Shown here: piece after piece, positions 1-6,519 of the stretch
How the letters are laid out: each line of letters starts with the position of its first letter
Position numbering within the stretch: the stretch's first letter is position 1
Assembly (NCBI GenBank): GCA_023430945.1
Contig: JAEYYE010000002.1
Location: 1 to 10,363 of the forward strand
Reading direction: 5' to 3'
Source: Bacteroidota bacterium
GTDB lineage: Bacteria > Bacteroidota > Bacteroidia > Flavobacteriales_F > PHOS-HE28
Length of the DNA stretch: 10,363 bases
The notes under the pieces: generated by a model
Seen by the model: only the letters and a program-made list of their open reading frames with translations
Database searches by the model: none
What the model was told of the DNA's origin: nothing
Translations under genes and position numbers: made by a program

Positions 1-829
1 CGGCCAGTGAAAAGTCCACCACCGCCAGGATCAGCAGCAATCGTGGGAACATGATCGTGGATGCGGCAAGAATGCTGATCGCGTAATTCCGTGTTCCGGC
101 TTCCTTGAATTTGTTGCTCTTCTGCGCGAGACTGAGGGTCACTGCGGTGCTGGAGACCAATCCACCGACCATTCCCGTGACCAGCGTTCCCTTTCCGCCC
201 ATCACCTTGGTGAGCAGGTAACCGACCAGGCTGATCCCGGAAACGAGGATCACCATGATCCAGATCTCCTTCAGGCTCCACACCTCGTACGGCCCGAACC
301 GATCCTCGGGAAGGAACGGCAGCACCAGTGCGGAGATCACCACGAATTGCAGGATCGCCCGCAGCTCGTTCATCTTCAACTTGCCGATGAACCTGTGCAA
401 CGATACCTTGAAAGAGAGAAGCAATACCATGAACACCGCGACCACCACGGCGAAAAGCATTTCATCCGCATGCACCACTGCTCCGAGAAGGAACACCAGT
501 ATGTTGGAGATCTCACTGGTCCCCCCCGGGCTGCCGTTGCGTGCCATGTGCACGTAGGCTGCGATCACCAGTGCCATGAATCCGGCGAGCACCACCACAA
601 ATGTCCATTGGTACATGTGCTCGGCCACGTAAGCAGCGATGAAACCACAGACAGAGATGAGCGTGAAGGTGCGGACACCCGCGAACTGACCCTGCCCTTG
701 TCGCTGGCGCACGTGCTCGCGCTCCATCCCCACCAGGAAACCGATCCCGGCGGCCACAAGAAGTTTCAAAAGGAAATGATAGCTCTCCCCTTTCAGGATC
801 TCGATCTGCTCCATGCGCCCGGTAGCCAT
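1..829 (-). CDS. MgtC/SapB-DUF4010 family inner-membrane protein (3' end beyond window)
   Basis: The reading frame is open from an ATG at 829 to the first base of the window, giving 276 residues without a stop. The N-terminal part (about residues 20-145) has the MgtC/SapB pattern: a hydrophobic segment with GIGFLVGMERE at 28-38, GVRTFTL at 51-57 and two more hydrophobic helices. From about residue 155 the sequence matches the DUF4010 half, with GGLVSSTAVTLSLA at 222-235. Members with both halves are, as I recall, about 400-430 residues, so roughly a third is missing. The protein should sit in the inner membrane. MgtC proteins are linked to Mg2+ limitation and ATP synthase control, but the function of the DUF4010 branch is not settled. 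No Shine-Dalgarno sequence precedes 829, and an ATG at 814 is a possible alternative start. The family call is firm; the exact start is not. Confidence 0.88.
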   Translation of the reverse strand, partial: MATGRMEQIEILKGESYHFLLKLLVAAGIGFLVGMEREHVRQRQGQGQFAGVRTFTLISVCGFIAAYVAEHMYQWTFVVVLAGFMALVIAAYVHMARNGSPGGTSEISNILVFLLGAVVHADEMLFAVVVAVFMVLLLSFKVSLHRFIGKLKMNELRAILQFVVISALVLPFLPEDRFGPYEVWSLKEIWIMVILVSGISLVGYLLTKVMGGKGTLVTGMVGGLVSSTAVTLSLAQKSNKFKEAGTRNYAISILAASTIMFPRLLLILAVVDFSLA

Positions 830-847
830 GCCGAAGCCATGCCGTGA

Positions 848-861
848 TCGGCGATCGCCGA
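848..861. repeat. 14-bp perfect palindrome in the leader of the MgtC-like gene
   Basis: TCGGCGATCGCCGA reads the same on both strands and lies 19 nt upstream of the start at 829. Its core GCGATCGC is the same 8-mer as the cyanobacterial HIP1 palindrome. Here it may be one instance of the general GATC excess in this window, or an operator or a short hairpin in the leader. The sequence alone does not decide. Confidence 0.6.
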
Positions 862-864
862 AAT

Positions 865-891
865 ATCCCTGTACTGTTGACGAACAGGGAT
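865..891 (-). promoter_or_regulatory. 8-bp inverted repeat upstream of the MgtC-like gene (hairpin or operator)
   Basis: ATCCCTGT at 865-872 is perfectly complementary to ACAGGGAT at 884-891, with an 11-nt spacer. A second, mutually exclusive hairpin can form from CTGTT (874-878) and AACAG (883-887) with a GACG tetraloop, because both use the ACAG at 884-887. Read on the minus strand the 8-bp stem is followed by ATTTCGG, not a T run, so it is not a classical intrinsic terminator for the lipoprotein gene ending at 942. It could be a leader structure or a dimeric regulator site for the gene starting at 829. Confidence 0.45.
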
Positions 892-941
892 CGGTGCCAC
901 TTCCAGAGTTGTGGAAAAATCACCCGATCAGTATCCGTTGA

Positions 942-1838
942 TCACTGTTCCTGGCGCGAGAAAAGGTGGATGTTCGGCTTTGAATCCTTTCCTTCATTGG
1001 AGATCAGCATATCGCCGTTCTCCAGAAAGGTGATGCCTTCCGGTTTGCTGAACAGTTCCTCATCGAGTTGCTCCAACGCGATGAGATCACCCTTGCGATC
1101 GATCACGAGCAGGATGCGATCAGTGGCCGAAAGCAGGAAATAGGTATCCGTCAACGGATCGATCGCCACGGAACTGAAGCGCAATTTCAACGCAGGGGAC
1201 CGCTTGCCCTTGTCGTTCTCTTTCATCGGCACTTCGAAGCCCCTTGCCCCGGCCTGTGCTATGATCTGCTTGATCGACAGCGTGAGCGCGGGCCGGTCGC
1301 ACATCCGCTTCTTTACCGGATCATAGCAATGGATGTTCCGTCCATCACGGATCTCCGGCTTTCCCTTCGGTGTATCCTTGGGTGAAACGAGGATCACCTT
1401 CCGATGCGGATCCCAACCCAAACCTTCAATGTTACGGTTGGGGATCGAAAGCCTGAAGGTATCCGTCAATTCCGGGCGATCTCCATGAAGCTTGAATCGA
1501 TACACGAAACCATCGCTGCGCAAGGCGAAATATTCATCACCAACGCGCGTGAGCCCTTCCATATCCCCCGGCTCACCGAAACCGATCTTGCGTTGGATCT
1601 TTCCTGTCCGCAGATCGATGAGATAGAGCATCGCCTCCTCGTCGTGAAGACAGGCGATCGTGCTTGCATCCACATCGGTCAATGCACTTATCTCGGTCAA
1701 TTCCGGCGGCAGGGTATACGTGCGCGAAGGGTTGTGCAGATCGAACCCGATCGGGCCCCGATCGATGGTTGCGGAACAGGCCAGGATGGCAAGTATGAAG
1801 ATGGGACGCATCATTCGCAATAGATCCCGCGTCCGCAT
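942..1838 (-). CDS. SdiA-regulated (YjiK-like) beta-propeller lipoprotein
   Basis: The frame is open from 1868. I prefer the ATG at 1838, giving 298 residues: it leaves 11 bp after the upstream stop at 1850, has AAAGG just upstream, and gives a normal lipoprotein signal (basic MRTRDLLRMMR, hydrophobic PIFILAILA, then Cys21). The mature part has the recurring propeller motif of SdiA-regulated proteins: DMEGLT at 92-97, NIEGLG at 136-141 and KPEGIT at 265-270, each followed by strand patterns such as GDEYFALRSDG and NGDMLISNEG. The likely location is the periplasmic or outer face of the outer membrane. The family is named for regulation by SdiA in enteric bacteria; its biochemical role is unknown, and no catalytic residues stand out. 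It probably shares a transcript with the gene ending at 1850. The fold call is fairly sure; substrate and role are not. Confidence 0.78.
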   Translation of the reverse strand: MRTRDLLRMMRPIFILAILACSATIDRGPIGFDLHNPSRTYTLPPELTEISALTDVDASTIACLHDEEAMLYLIDLRTGKIQRKIGFGEPGDMEGLTRVGDEYFALRSDGFVYRFKLHGDRPELTDTFRLSIPNRNIEGLGWDPHRKVILVSPKDTPKGKPEIRDGRNIHCYDPVKKRMCDRPALTLSIKQIIAQAGARGFEVPMKENDKGKRSPALKLRFSSVAIDPLTDTYFLLSATDRILLVIDRKGDLIALEQLDEELFSKPEGITFLENGDMLISNEGKDSKPNIHLFSRQEQ

Positions 1839-1849
1839 TGGGCCTTTGC

Positions 1850-2530
1850 TCAGGGAAGCCGGCACCAATATTCGGCGCGTGCAGGTTCACATAGCTTGAA
1901 CAATCCCAATTCCATGCCCGGTTTCACCAACAGCAATCCGAAGTTCTCGATCTCCTGTAGGTAAGGCGCGCCCTGCCCGGTGACCTGGATCTCCAACGCA
2001 CGATCATGTGGCCTCACTGTACGCGGCTTGCAAAGGCCCAGGCGCAGCAGGCTGCCTTCTCCAGCCCCGTGCCTTTGCGTGAACGATCGGATGTCCATGT
2101 AACCATCGATCAGGCTGTTCCACAGGAACTCGGCACGTTGCACCCGCCACACATCACGGCCTGCGTTCTGTTTCTGCTCGATCACCGCGTAGAATTGCGC
2201 AGCCGTCGGTTCTGCGAAGGTCGGCTTGAAAGGCGCCGATGGCATGGGATCGTTCTGTAGTTCGAGGAATAGGCCGGCGCTCTTTTCGGGTGTCACCAGT
2301 ATCAGCTCTTCCTCTGGCACATGTACCATGAATTTCAGGCCCTTCCGTGTGGGCACATACCCATTGTAACGCTGGAATTCCGATCCTGCTTCGCGCCTGC
2401 GCAACAGGCCCAGCCGTACCAATGCACCCAGATCGGAATGCCGGCCGAGAAAATCCGTCAATTCCTCATGACCGGTTGAACGCAGTTCCAATAACAGGTT
2501 CCAACGCGTTTCAAAAACTGCTGCTGACAT
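1850..2530 (-). CDS. hypothetical protein with two winged-helix-like repeats
   Basis: This 226-residue cytoplasmic-looking protein starts with ATG at 2530 and has no signal peptide or membrane segment. I do not recognise a named family. It appears to be an internal duplication. Residues 9-68 contain WN-LLLEL, FLGRH, LVRLGLLRRR, then VPTRKGLKFM. Residues 136-191 contain WN-SLIDG, FTQRH, LLRLGLCKPR, then VTGQGAPYL. Each unit ends in the V-T-x-x-G-x-x-aromatic-L style that closes many winged-helix domains, which suggests tandem winged helices, possibly for DNA binding or protein contact. The linker (69-135) and tail have no motif I know. It lies between the TonB receptor gene, 187 bp upstream, and the lipoprotein gene, 11 bp downstream, and is likely co-transcribed with the latter. 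Confidence 0.75.
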   Translation of the reverse strand: MSAAVFETRWNLLLELRSTGHEELTDFLGRHSDLGALVRLGLLRRREAGSEFQRYNGYVPTRKGLKFMVHVPEEELILVTPEKSAGLFLELQNDPMPSAPFKPTFAEPTAAQFYAVIEQKQNAGRDVWRVQRAEFLWNSLIDGYMDIRSFTQRHGAGEGSLLRLGLCKPRTVRPHDRALEIQVTGQGAPYLQEIENFGLLLVKPGMELGLFKLCEPARAEYWCRLP

Positions 2531-2717
2531 GGGTGCAATTTTGCCGCCCGCCCGGCAGGGAAACGTGGAGGCGACCCCAGCTTTACGAACACGCTGCTAT
2601 TGATCGCAGGGAACCATATTGTGGATCAGCAACTTCCGGCAAAAAACAGATTTAATGGCGATCGGCTGTTGATAATTATGGTGAGGATCGCTGCTTCCAA
2701 CGATCGGTGATGGCTCG
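2531..2717. other. 187-bp intergenic gap between the TonB receptor gene and the duplicated-domain gene
   Basis: No gene is visible. The stretch includes five GATC sites, an AT-rich part near 2640-2690, and a small dyad (TGCCG at 2542-2546 with CGGCA at 2553-2557) just upstream of the start at 2530. On the minus strand TAAATCTG (about 2655) matches five of the six fixed bases of TAnnTTTG, but no clear -33 element accompanies it. I see no convincing intrinsic terminator for the receptor gene. Confidence 0.5.
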
Positions 2718-4961
2718 TCACATCAATGTCCACCGCACCCCCAGGAAACCGCGGCGGCCTTGTAGCGGAGCGTACATATAGCTGGTATCGAACGTATGCC
2801 CGTTGGGATTCGCGATCGGATCATCCACATAGCGGTCGAATGGATCGAACGGCCGCATCAACGGATCGGCGGGAACGAAGTCCAGCAGGTTCTTCAAACC
2901 ACCATACAATTCCCAGCGTTCACCGATCTTCTGTTTCAGCTGGATGTTCAACATCGCATAGGCCGGCGAATATTCCGGACGCGGATCGCTGGGCAACGTG
3001 GGCAGCCGCATCGGTCCATACCATTGCGCGGTCAGGTCGATCGATGTGGCCTTCAGCAGATCCATGCTTGCATTGAAGGTGCCGGACCACTTCGGTGCGA
3101 AATACTGATCGACACGAACCCGATCTTCTTCGGTGAACACATCCATATAGGTCGTACCCGCATGCATGCGGAACCGATCGCCGATCCTGCTTCCCAGGTT
3201 GAGGCTCACTCCCTGGGAGATCCCGTTCCCGTTCAGATTCCGGTAGATGATCAGATCGGGATCAAGATCGTAATCCGGCAGGATCCTGTTACCGAAGCGC
3301 GTATGGAACACCGATCCATCGATCTCGAAGAAGCGCTTCTCCCCCACCCATTTGCGCACGATGTTCAACGTGCCGTTCCACGAGGTCTCGGGCCTGAGAT
3401 CCTCTTCGATCTTCACATCACGTGCGCCTGTGAGCGCCGCATGATCCTCGGTGAAGATGTTCACCACGCGGTAACCGGTGCCGAAGCTCGCGCGCACCGC
3501 CCACCTGCCGCTCGGTGCGAACTTGTAAGCGATCCGCGGCGAATGCACCATGCCGTGGTCCACATCGTTGTCCAACCTGTATCCGAGAAGCAATTCATGC
3601 AGTTCAGTGATCGACCATTCATCCTGCAGGAACAGACCCGGAAGTGGTTTCTGTTGTGGCCGATCGGTACTGAACGGTTCCACACCGATCGCCGTGGCGG
3701 TGGTGTTATCGTTGTAGAACGTATGCCGGTACGCGAGCCCGGTGAGCAGATCGTGGCGTGCCCCGATGCGCCGAGACCAGTACAGTTGGCTGAAGAAGAC
3801 GTTCTGTGTCGCATTGTACGGCGTGATCCCATACCAGCTGCGCTGCTCATGGCCGTTCATGCTTATCTGGAACATCACATCCTCTTCAAAAGGCAACTGG
3901 TATTGCCCGATCAACTCCCACCGGCGCGTAGCGATGCTTTCCGCGTAGATGCTATCGCTTCCTGCGAATCCGGGAGTCCAGTTCATCTGTCCGCCCCATC
4001 GATCCTCATGAACGTATCGCGCGGCGAGAGTCGCATGTTTTCTCTTCGGTCTTCGGATCGATAGTTTGTTGAATATCGAGATCCTTTTCTGAAGCGTCAC
4101 ATCCGTGAAACCATCGCTGTTGTTGTCCTGCGGATCATCGTAATAATAAACATTTACGCCTGCCAGGTCGGTGAGCTTTCCAGTGCCGAACTTGAAACCA
4201 GCATCGAGATTATACTCCTTCCACGTTGTGGTCATCAGATCGGCAGAGATCTTCGGAGCCAGCACCGGATCACGGGTGATCACATTGATGATGCCACCCA
4301 TCGCTTCACTTCCATAGAGCGCAGAACCCGGGCCTTTCACGATCTCTACGCGCTCGACAAGACTCGTGGGGATCCCGCTCAGCCCGTACACGGTGCTCAA
4401 TCCGCTCACGATCGGCATGCCATCGATCAACACCATCGTGTAAGGCCCTTCCATCCCATTGATGTGGATGTCGCCGGTATTGCAAACGCTGCAATTGATC
4501 TGTGGCCGCACGCCGTTCACCATGCCAACGGCATCGATCAGTGCAGGGTTCGGGTTCTTCCGGAACAATGCGGGCGTGATCACTTCCACGGGCACCGGAC
4601 TTTCCGCGCGCGAAACCTCACGCATGGTGCCCGTGACGACCACTTCCTCGAGTTGTGCCACTGCGGCTTCGAGACGAAGAACTCCCAAATCCAATACCGA
4701 TGCGTTCACATCGATCCTTTTGCCGAAAGCCGAAAAACCGACCGAACTGATCTTCAATTCATGCTGGCCGAATGGAACATTCTCCACTTGGAAACGCCCG
4801 GCGGGATCGGTGACCGCTGCATGATCTGCCGACCCCACCACCACATGAGCGAAAGGAACAGCACCATCAGGACCGACGACCCTGCCGCTCAGGATAGCGA
4901 TCTGCGCATCAGCATTCAGGCGGATGAAGAGCAGTACACCGATGAGAGCGATCCGTAGCAC
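2718..4961 (-). CDS. TonB-dependent outer-membrane receptor, probable metal or metallophore importer
   Basis: The 747-residue protein has the full order expected of the family: signal peptide (1 to about 19, ending NADA-Q), carboxypeptidase-regulatory-like beta-sandwich (about 22-98), a LEEVVVTGT stretch at 104-112, plug domain (about 117-230, with DGMPIV, VERVEIVKGPGSALYGSEA and GGIINVITR), then a beta-barrel to the C-terminus. It should move a substrate across the outer membrane using TonB-ExbBD energy. The plug has a CxxC pair (Cys157 and Cys160) just before GDIHINGMEG. The start is a GTG at 4961; no in-frame ATG exists nearby and the signal peptide requires this start. The gene is divergent from a DtxR/MntR-type repressor across 56 bp holding a dyad, so I infer metal-repressed expression and a metal or metal-chelate substrate. 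The receptor class is certain; the substrate is inferred from context. Confidence 0.93.
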   Translation of the reverse strand: MLRIALIGVLLFIRLNADAQIAILSGRVVGPDGAVPFAHVVVGSADHAAVTDPAGRFQVENVPFGQHELKISSVGFSAFGKRIDVNASVLDLGVLRLEAAVAQLEEVVVTGTMREVSRAESPVPVEVITPALFRKNPNPALIDAVGMVNGVRPQINCSVCNTGDIHINGMEGPYTMVLIDGMPIVSGLSTVYGLSGIPTSLVERVEIVKGPGSALYGSEAMGGIINVITRDPVLAPKISADLMTTTWKEYNLDAGFKFGTGKLTDLAGVNVYYYDDPQDNNSDGFTDVTLQKRISIFNKLSIRRPKRKHATLAARYVHEDRWGGQMNWTPGFAGSDSIYAESIATRRWELIGQYQLPFEEDVMFQISMNGHEQRSWYGITPYNATQNVFFSQLYWSRRIGARHDLLTGLAYRHTFYNDNTTATAIGVEPFSTDRPQQKPLPGLFLQDEWSITELHELLLGYRLDNDVDHGMVHSPRIAYKFAPSGRWAVRASFGTGYRVVNIFTEDHAALTGARDVKIEEDLRPETSWNGTLNIVRKWVGEKRFFEIDGSVFHTRFGNRILPDYDLDPDLIIYRNLNGNGISQGVSLNLGSRIGDRFRMHAGTTYMDVFTEEDRVRVDQYFAPKWSGTFNASMDLLKATSIDLTAQWYGPMRLPTLPSDPRPEYSPAYAMLNIQLKQKIGERWELYGGLKNLLDFVPADPLMRPFDPFDRYVDDPIANPNGHTFDTSYMYAPLQGRRGFLGVRWTLM

Positions 4962-4965
4962 GGGA

Positions 4966-4973
4966 CAAATGTA
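4966..4973 (-). promoter_or_regulatory. -7 promoter box of the TonB receptor gene
   Basis: Read on the minus strand this is TACATTTG, a full match to the Bacteroidota -7 consensus TAnnTTTG. Its last base is 5 nt before the GTG start at 4961, so the transcript would begin at or next to the start codon. The -33 region falls inside the dyad at 4983-5000, consistent with repression by a bound regulator. Confidence 0.65.
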
Positions 4974-4982
4974 GCATGTAAT

Positions 4983-5000
4983 TTTTAGATATGACTAAAA
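4983..5000. promoter_or_regulatory. candidate DtxR/MntR-type operator shared by receptor and regulator genes
   Basis: TTTTAGATATGACTAAAA has perfect 6-bp outer arms (TTTTAG and CTAAAA) around a 6-bp spacer, and the match continues imperfectly outward for 2 more bp. Its TTAG/CTAA half-sites recall those of DtxR/IdeR boxes. It overlaps the -33 regions of both divergent promoters. Autoregulation with joint control of the receptor is the simplest reading, but binding is inferred. Confidence 0.6.
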
Positions 5001-5005
5001 TTTTA

Positions 5006-5013
5006 TTTCTTTG
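5006..5013 (+). promoter_or_regulatory. possible -7 box of the DtxR/MntR-family regulator gene
   Basis: TTTCTTTG matches TAnnTTTG at five of six fixed bases and ends 5 nt before the GTG start at 5018. The left arm of the dyad (TTTT at 4983-4986) lies 19 nt upstream, a plausible position for a -33 element. Weaker than the box on the opposite strand. Confidence 0.4.
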
Positions 5014-5017
5014 CAGC

Positions 5018-5701
5018 GTGAAACAGATCTCGCTTACCCGAAGTGAGGAGGACCACCTGAAGGCGATCCATACGCTTGTGAGCTCCGGCGGCCGGGCCAG
5101 CACCAACGCCATAAGTGAACGGTTGAGCACGAAGGCGAGCAGCGTAACGGACATGTTGAAGAAGCTCGCTGAAAAAGGGTTGGTGAAGCATCGTCCTTAT
5201 TATGGCGTGCAGCTTACAACGAGAGGAGAAAAGCTCGCCCTGCACCTGGTGCGGAAACACCGCCTCTGGGAGACCTTCCTGGTTTCGCACCTGGGTTTCG
5301 GGTGGAACGAAGTGCATGAAGTGGCCGAGCAGCTCGAGCACGTTACGAGCGACAAGCTCGTGGAAAAATTGGATGAATACCTCGGCCAGCCAGCCTTCGA
5401 TCCGCATGGCGACCCGATCCCGGACCGGTTCGGAAGGATGCAGAAACGGAACCTGCGACGGTTGACGGATTGCCCGATCGGCGAAGCAGTGCGCATAGTT
5501 GCAGTTGACGATCCGAGCGATGCGCTGCTCGACCACCTGGACGGCAAAGGGATCGCGATCGGGACCGTGATCACGGTGCATGAGCGGTCGCAATTCGATG
5601 GAAGTGTGCAGGTGCGATCGCGATCACGCAAGATCGAGGACCGCAGGCTCATCGACCTGAGCCAGCAGGTGGCCCACCATCTACATGTTGAAGTACCATG
5701 A
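5018..5701 (+). CDS. DtxR/MntR-family metal-dependent transcriptional repressor
   Basis: With a GTG start at 5018 the protein is 227 residues: winged helix (about 5-70, LTRSEEDHLKAI to QLTTRGEKLA), metal-binding dimerisation domain (about 75-130), and a C-terminal FeoA/SH3-like domain (about 153-225). The family binds operators as a metal-loaded dimer. Ligand positions align with DtxR at a constant offset of two: His81, Glu85 and His100 (DtxR 79, 83, 98); Asp12, Glu104, Glu107 and His108 (DtxR Met10, Cys102, Glu105, His106). Asp and Glu in place of Met and Cys is the MntR-like arrangement, so I infer Mn2+ sensing. Lys15 replaces the MntR ligand Glu11, so it is not a classical MntR site. An ATG at 4991 is in frame, but it lies in the middle of the putative operator and adds nine residues outside the family alignment. 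The last codons overlap the ZIP gene by ATGA. Confidence 0.92.
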   Translation: MKQISLTRSEEDHLKAIHTLVSSGGRASTNAISERLSTKASSVTDMLKKLAEKGLVKHRPYYGVQLTTRGEKLALHLVRKHRLWETFLVSHLGFGWNEVHEVAEQLEHVTSDKLVEKLDEYLGQPAFDPHGDPIPDRFGRMQKRNLRRLTDCPIGEAVRIVAVDDPSDALLDHLDGKGIAIGTVITVHERSQFDGSVQVRSRSRKIEDRRLIDLSQQVAHHLHVEVP

Positions 5702-6519
5702 AAGAGATCTTCGCCTTCTTTGAAGGGATCGACCCTGTGCTGGCGGCTTTTCTGGCCACCACGTTCACCTGGTTGCTCACCGCTTTCGGCGCAAGCCTGG
5801 TCTTTCTCTTCAAGGAACTTTCACGAAAATGGCTGGACGCCATGCTCGGCTTCACCGGCGGGGTGATGGTGGCGGCGAGTTTCTGGAGCCTGCTCGCACC
5901 ATCGATCAGCATGAGCGAGCAACTCGGTTGGCCGGGATGGTTGCCACCTGCGATGGGTTTCGGTTCCGGTGCGCTCTTCCTATTCGGGTTGGATAGACTT
6001 CTGCCCCACCTGCACATCAATTTCGATCCCGATCAAAAGGAAGGACTGCCGACCAAATGGCATCGCACCACGCTGCTGGTGCTGGCGATCACATTGCACA
6101 ACATTCCCGAGGGACTTGCCGTAGGTGTGCTCTTCGGTGGTGCAGCTGCCGGTATTCCCGAAGCTACGATCGGTGGGGCGGTGGCGCTTGCGATCGGGAT
6201 CGGTCTGCAGAATTTCCCCGAAGGGATCGCCGTGGCCATGCCGCTGCGAAGGATGGGCCTGAGCCGCCGGCGTAGTTTCTACTACGGCCAGATGAGCGCG
6301 ATCGTGGAACCCGTGGCCGGTGTGATCGGTGCCATGGCCGTGATCTGGATGCAACCCATCCTGCCTTTCGCGCTCTCCTTCGCTGCCGGTGCCATGATCT
6401 ATGTGGTGATCGAGGAAGTGATCCCGGAAACGCAACTCGAGAAGAACACGGATCTGGCAACGCTCGGTTTCATCGGTGGCTTCATCATAATGATGATCCT
6501 GGACGTCGCTTTAGGTTGA
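5698..6519 (+). CDS. ZIP-family (GufA/ZupT-like) divalent metal transporter
   Basis: A 273-residue multispanning membrane protein with about eight hydrophobic segments. The paired signatures of ZIP transporters are present: HNIPEG at 134-139 and QNFPEG at 171-176, whose His, Gln, Asn and Glu form the transport metal centre in this family, plus Glu204 in the next helix (AIVEPVAG). The cytoplasmic loop before the first signature has HLH at 104-106. ZIP proteins move Zn2+, Fe2+, Mn2+ or similar ions into the cytoplasm. The ATG at 5698 overlaps the regulator's stop (ATGA), so the two are probably translationally coupled and under the same metal control. It would supply the inner-membrane step after the TonB receptor. 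The 3' end overlaps the convergent Nudix gene by 9 bp. Family is firm; the metal is inferred from the neighbouring regulator. Confidence 0.92.
   Translation: MKEIFAFFEGIDPVLAAFLATTFTWLLTAFGASLVFLFKELSRKWLDAMLGFTGGVMVAASFWSLLAPSISMSEQLGWPGWLPPAMGFGSGALFLFGLDRLLPHLHINFDPDQKEGLPTKWHRTTLLVLAITLHNIPEGLAVGVLFGGAAAGIPEATIGGAVALAIGIGLQNFPEGIAVAMPLRRMGLSRRRSFYYGQMSAIVEPVAGVIGAMAVIWMQPILPFALSFAAGAMIYVVIEEVIPETQLEKNTDLATLGFIGGFIIMMILDVALG

Noticed and set aside
347..847. 166-codon plus-strand frame at the left end
   Set aside because: The minus strand carries the MgtC/DUF4010 protein; this frame is His- and Glu-rich noise.
1839..1868. Longer start (ATG at 1868) for the SdiA-regulated-like lipoprotein
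   Set aside because: It overlaps the upstream gene's end by 19 bp and pushes the lipobox Cys to residue 31; the start at 1838 gives a better signal peptide and a preceding AAAGG.
2542..2557. TGCCG-N6-CGGCA dyad as an intrinsic terminator of the TonB receptor gene
   Set aside because: The stem is only 5 bp, no T run follows on the minus strand, and it lies against the next start codon.
2796..4064. 422-codon open frame on the plus strand inside the TonB receptor gene
   Set aside because: It is antisense to a clear receptor gene and its translation has low-complexity Arg, His and Ile runs with no domain. Frequent GATC and GATCG words leave few stops in antisense frames, which explains its length.
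5003..5593. 196-codon minus-strand frame opposite the DtxR/MntR-type regulator
   Set aside because: The plus strand holds a complete regulator with aligned metal ligands; the opposite frame shows no family features.
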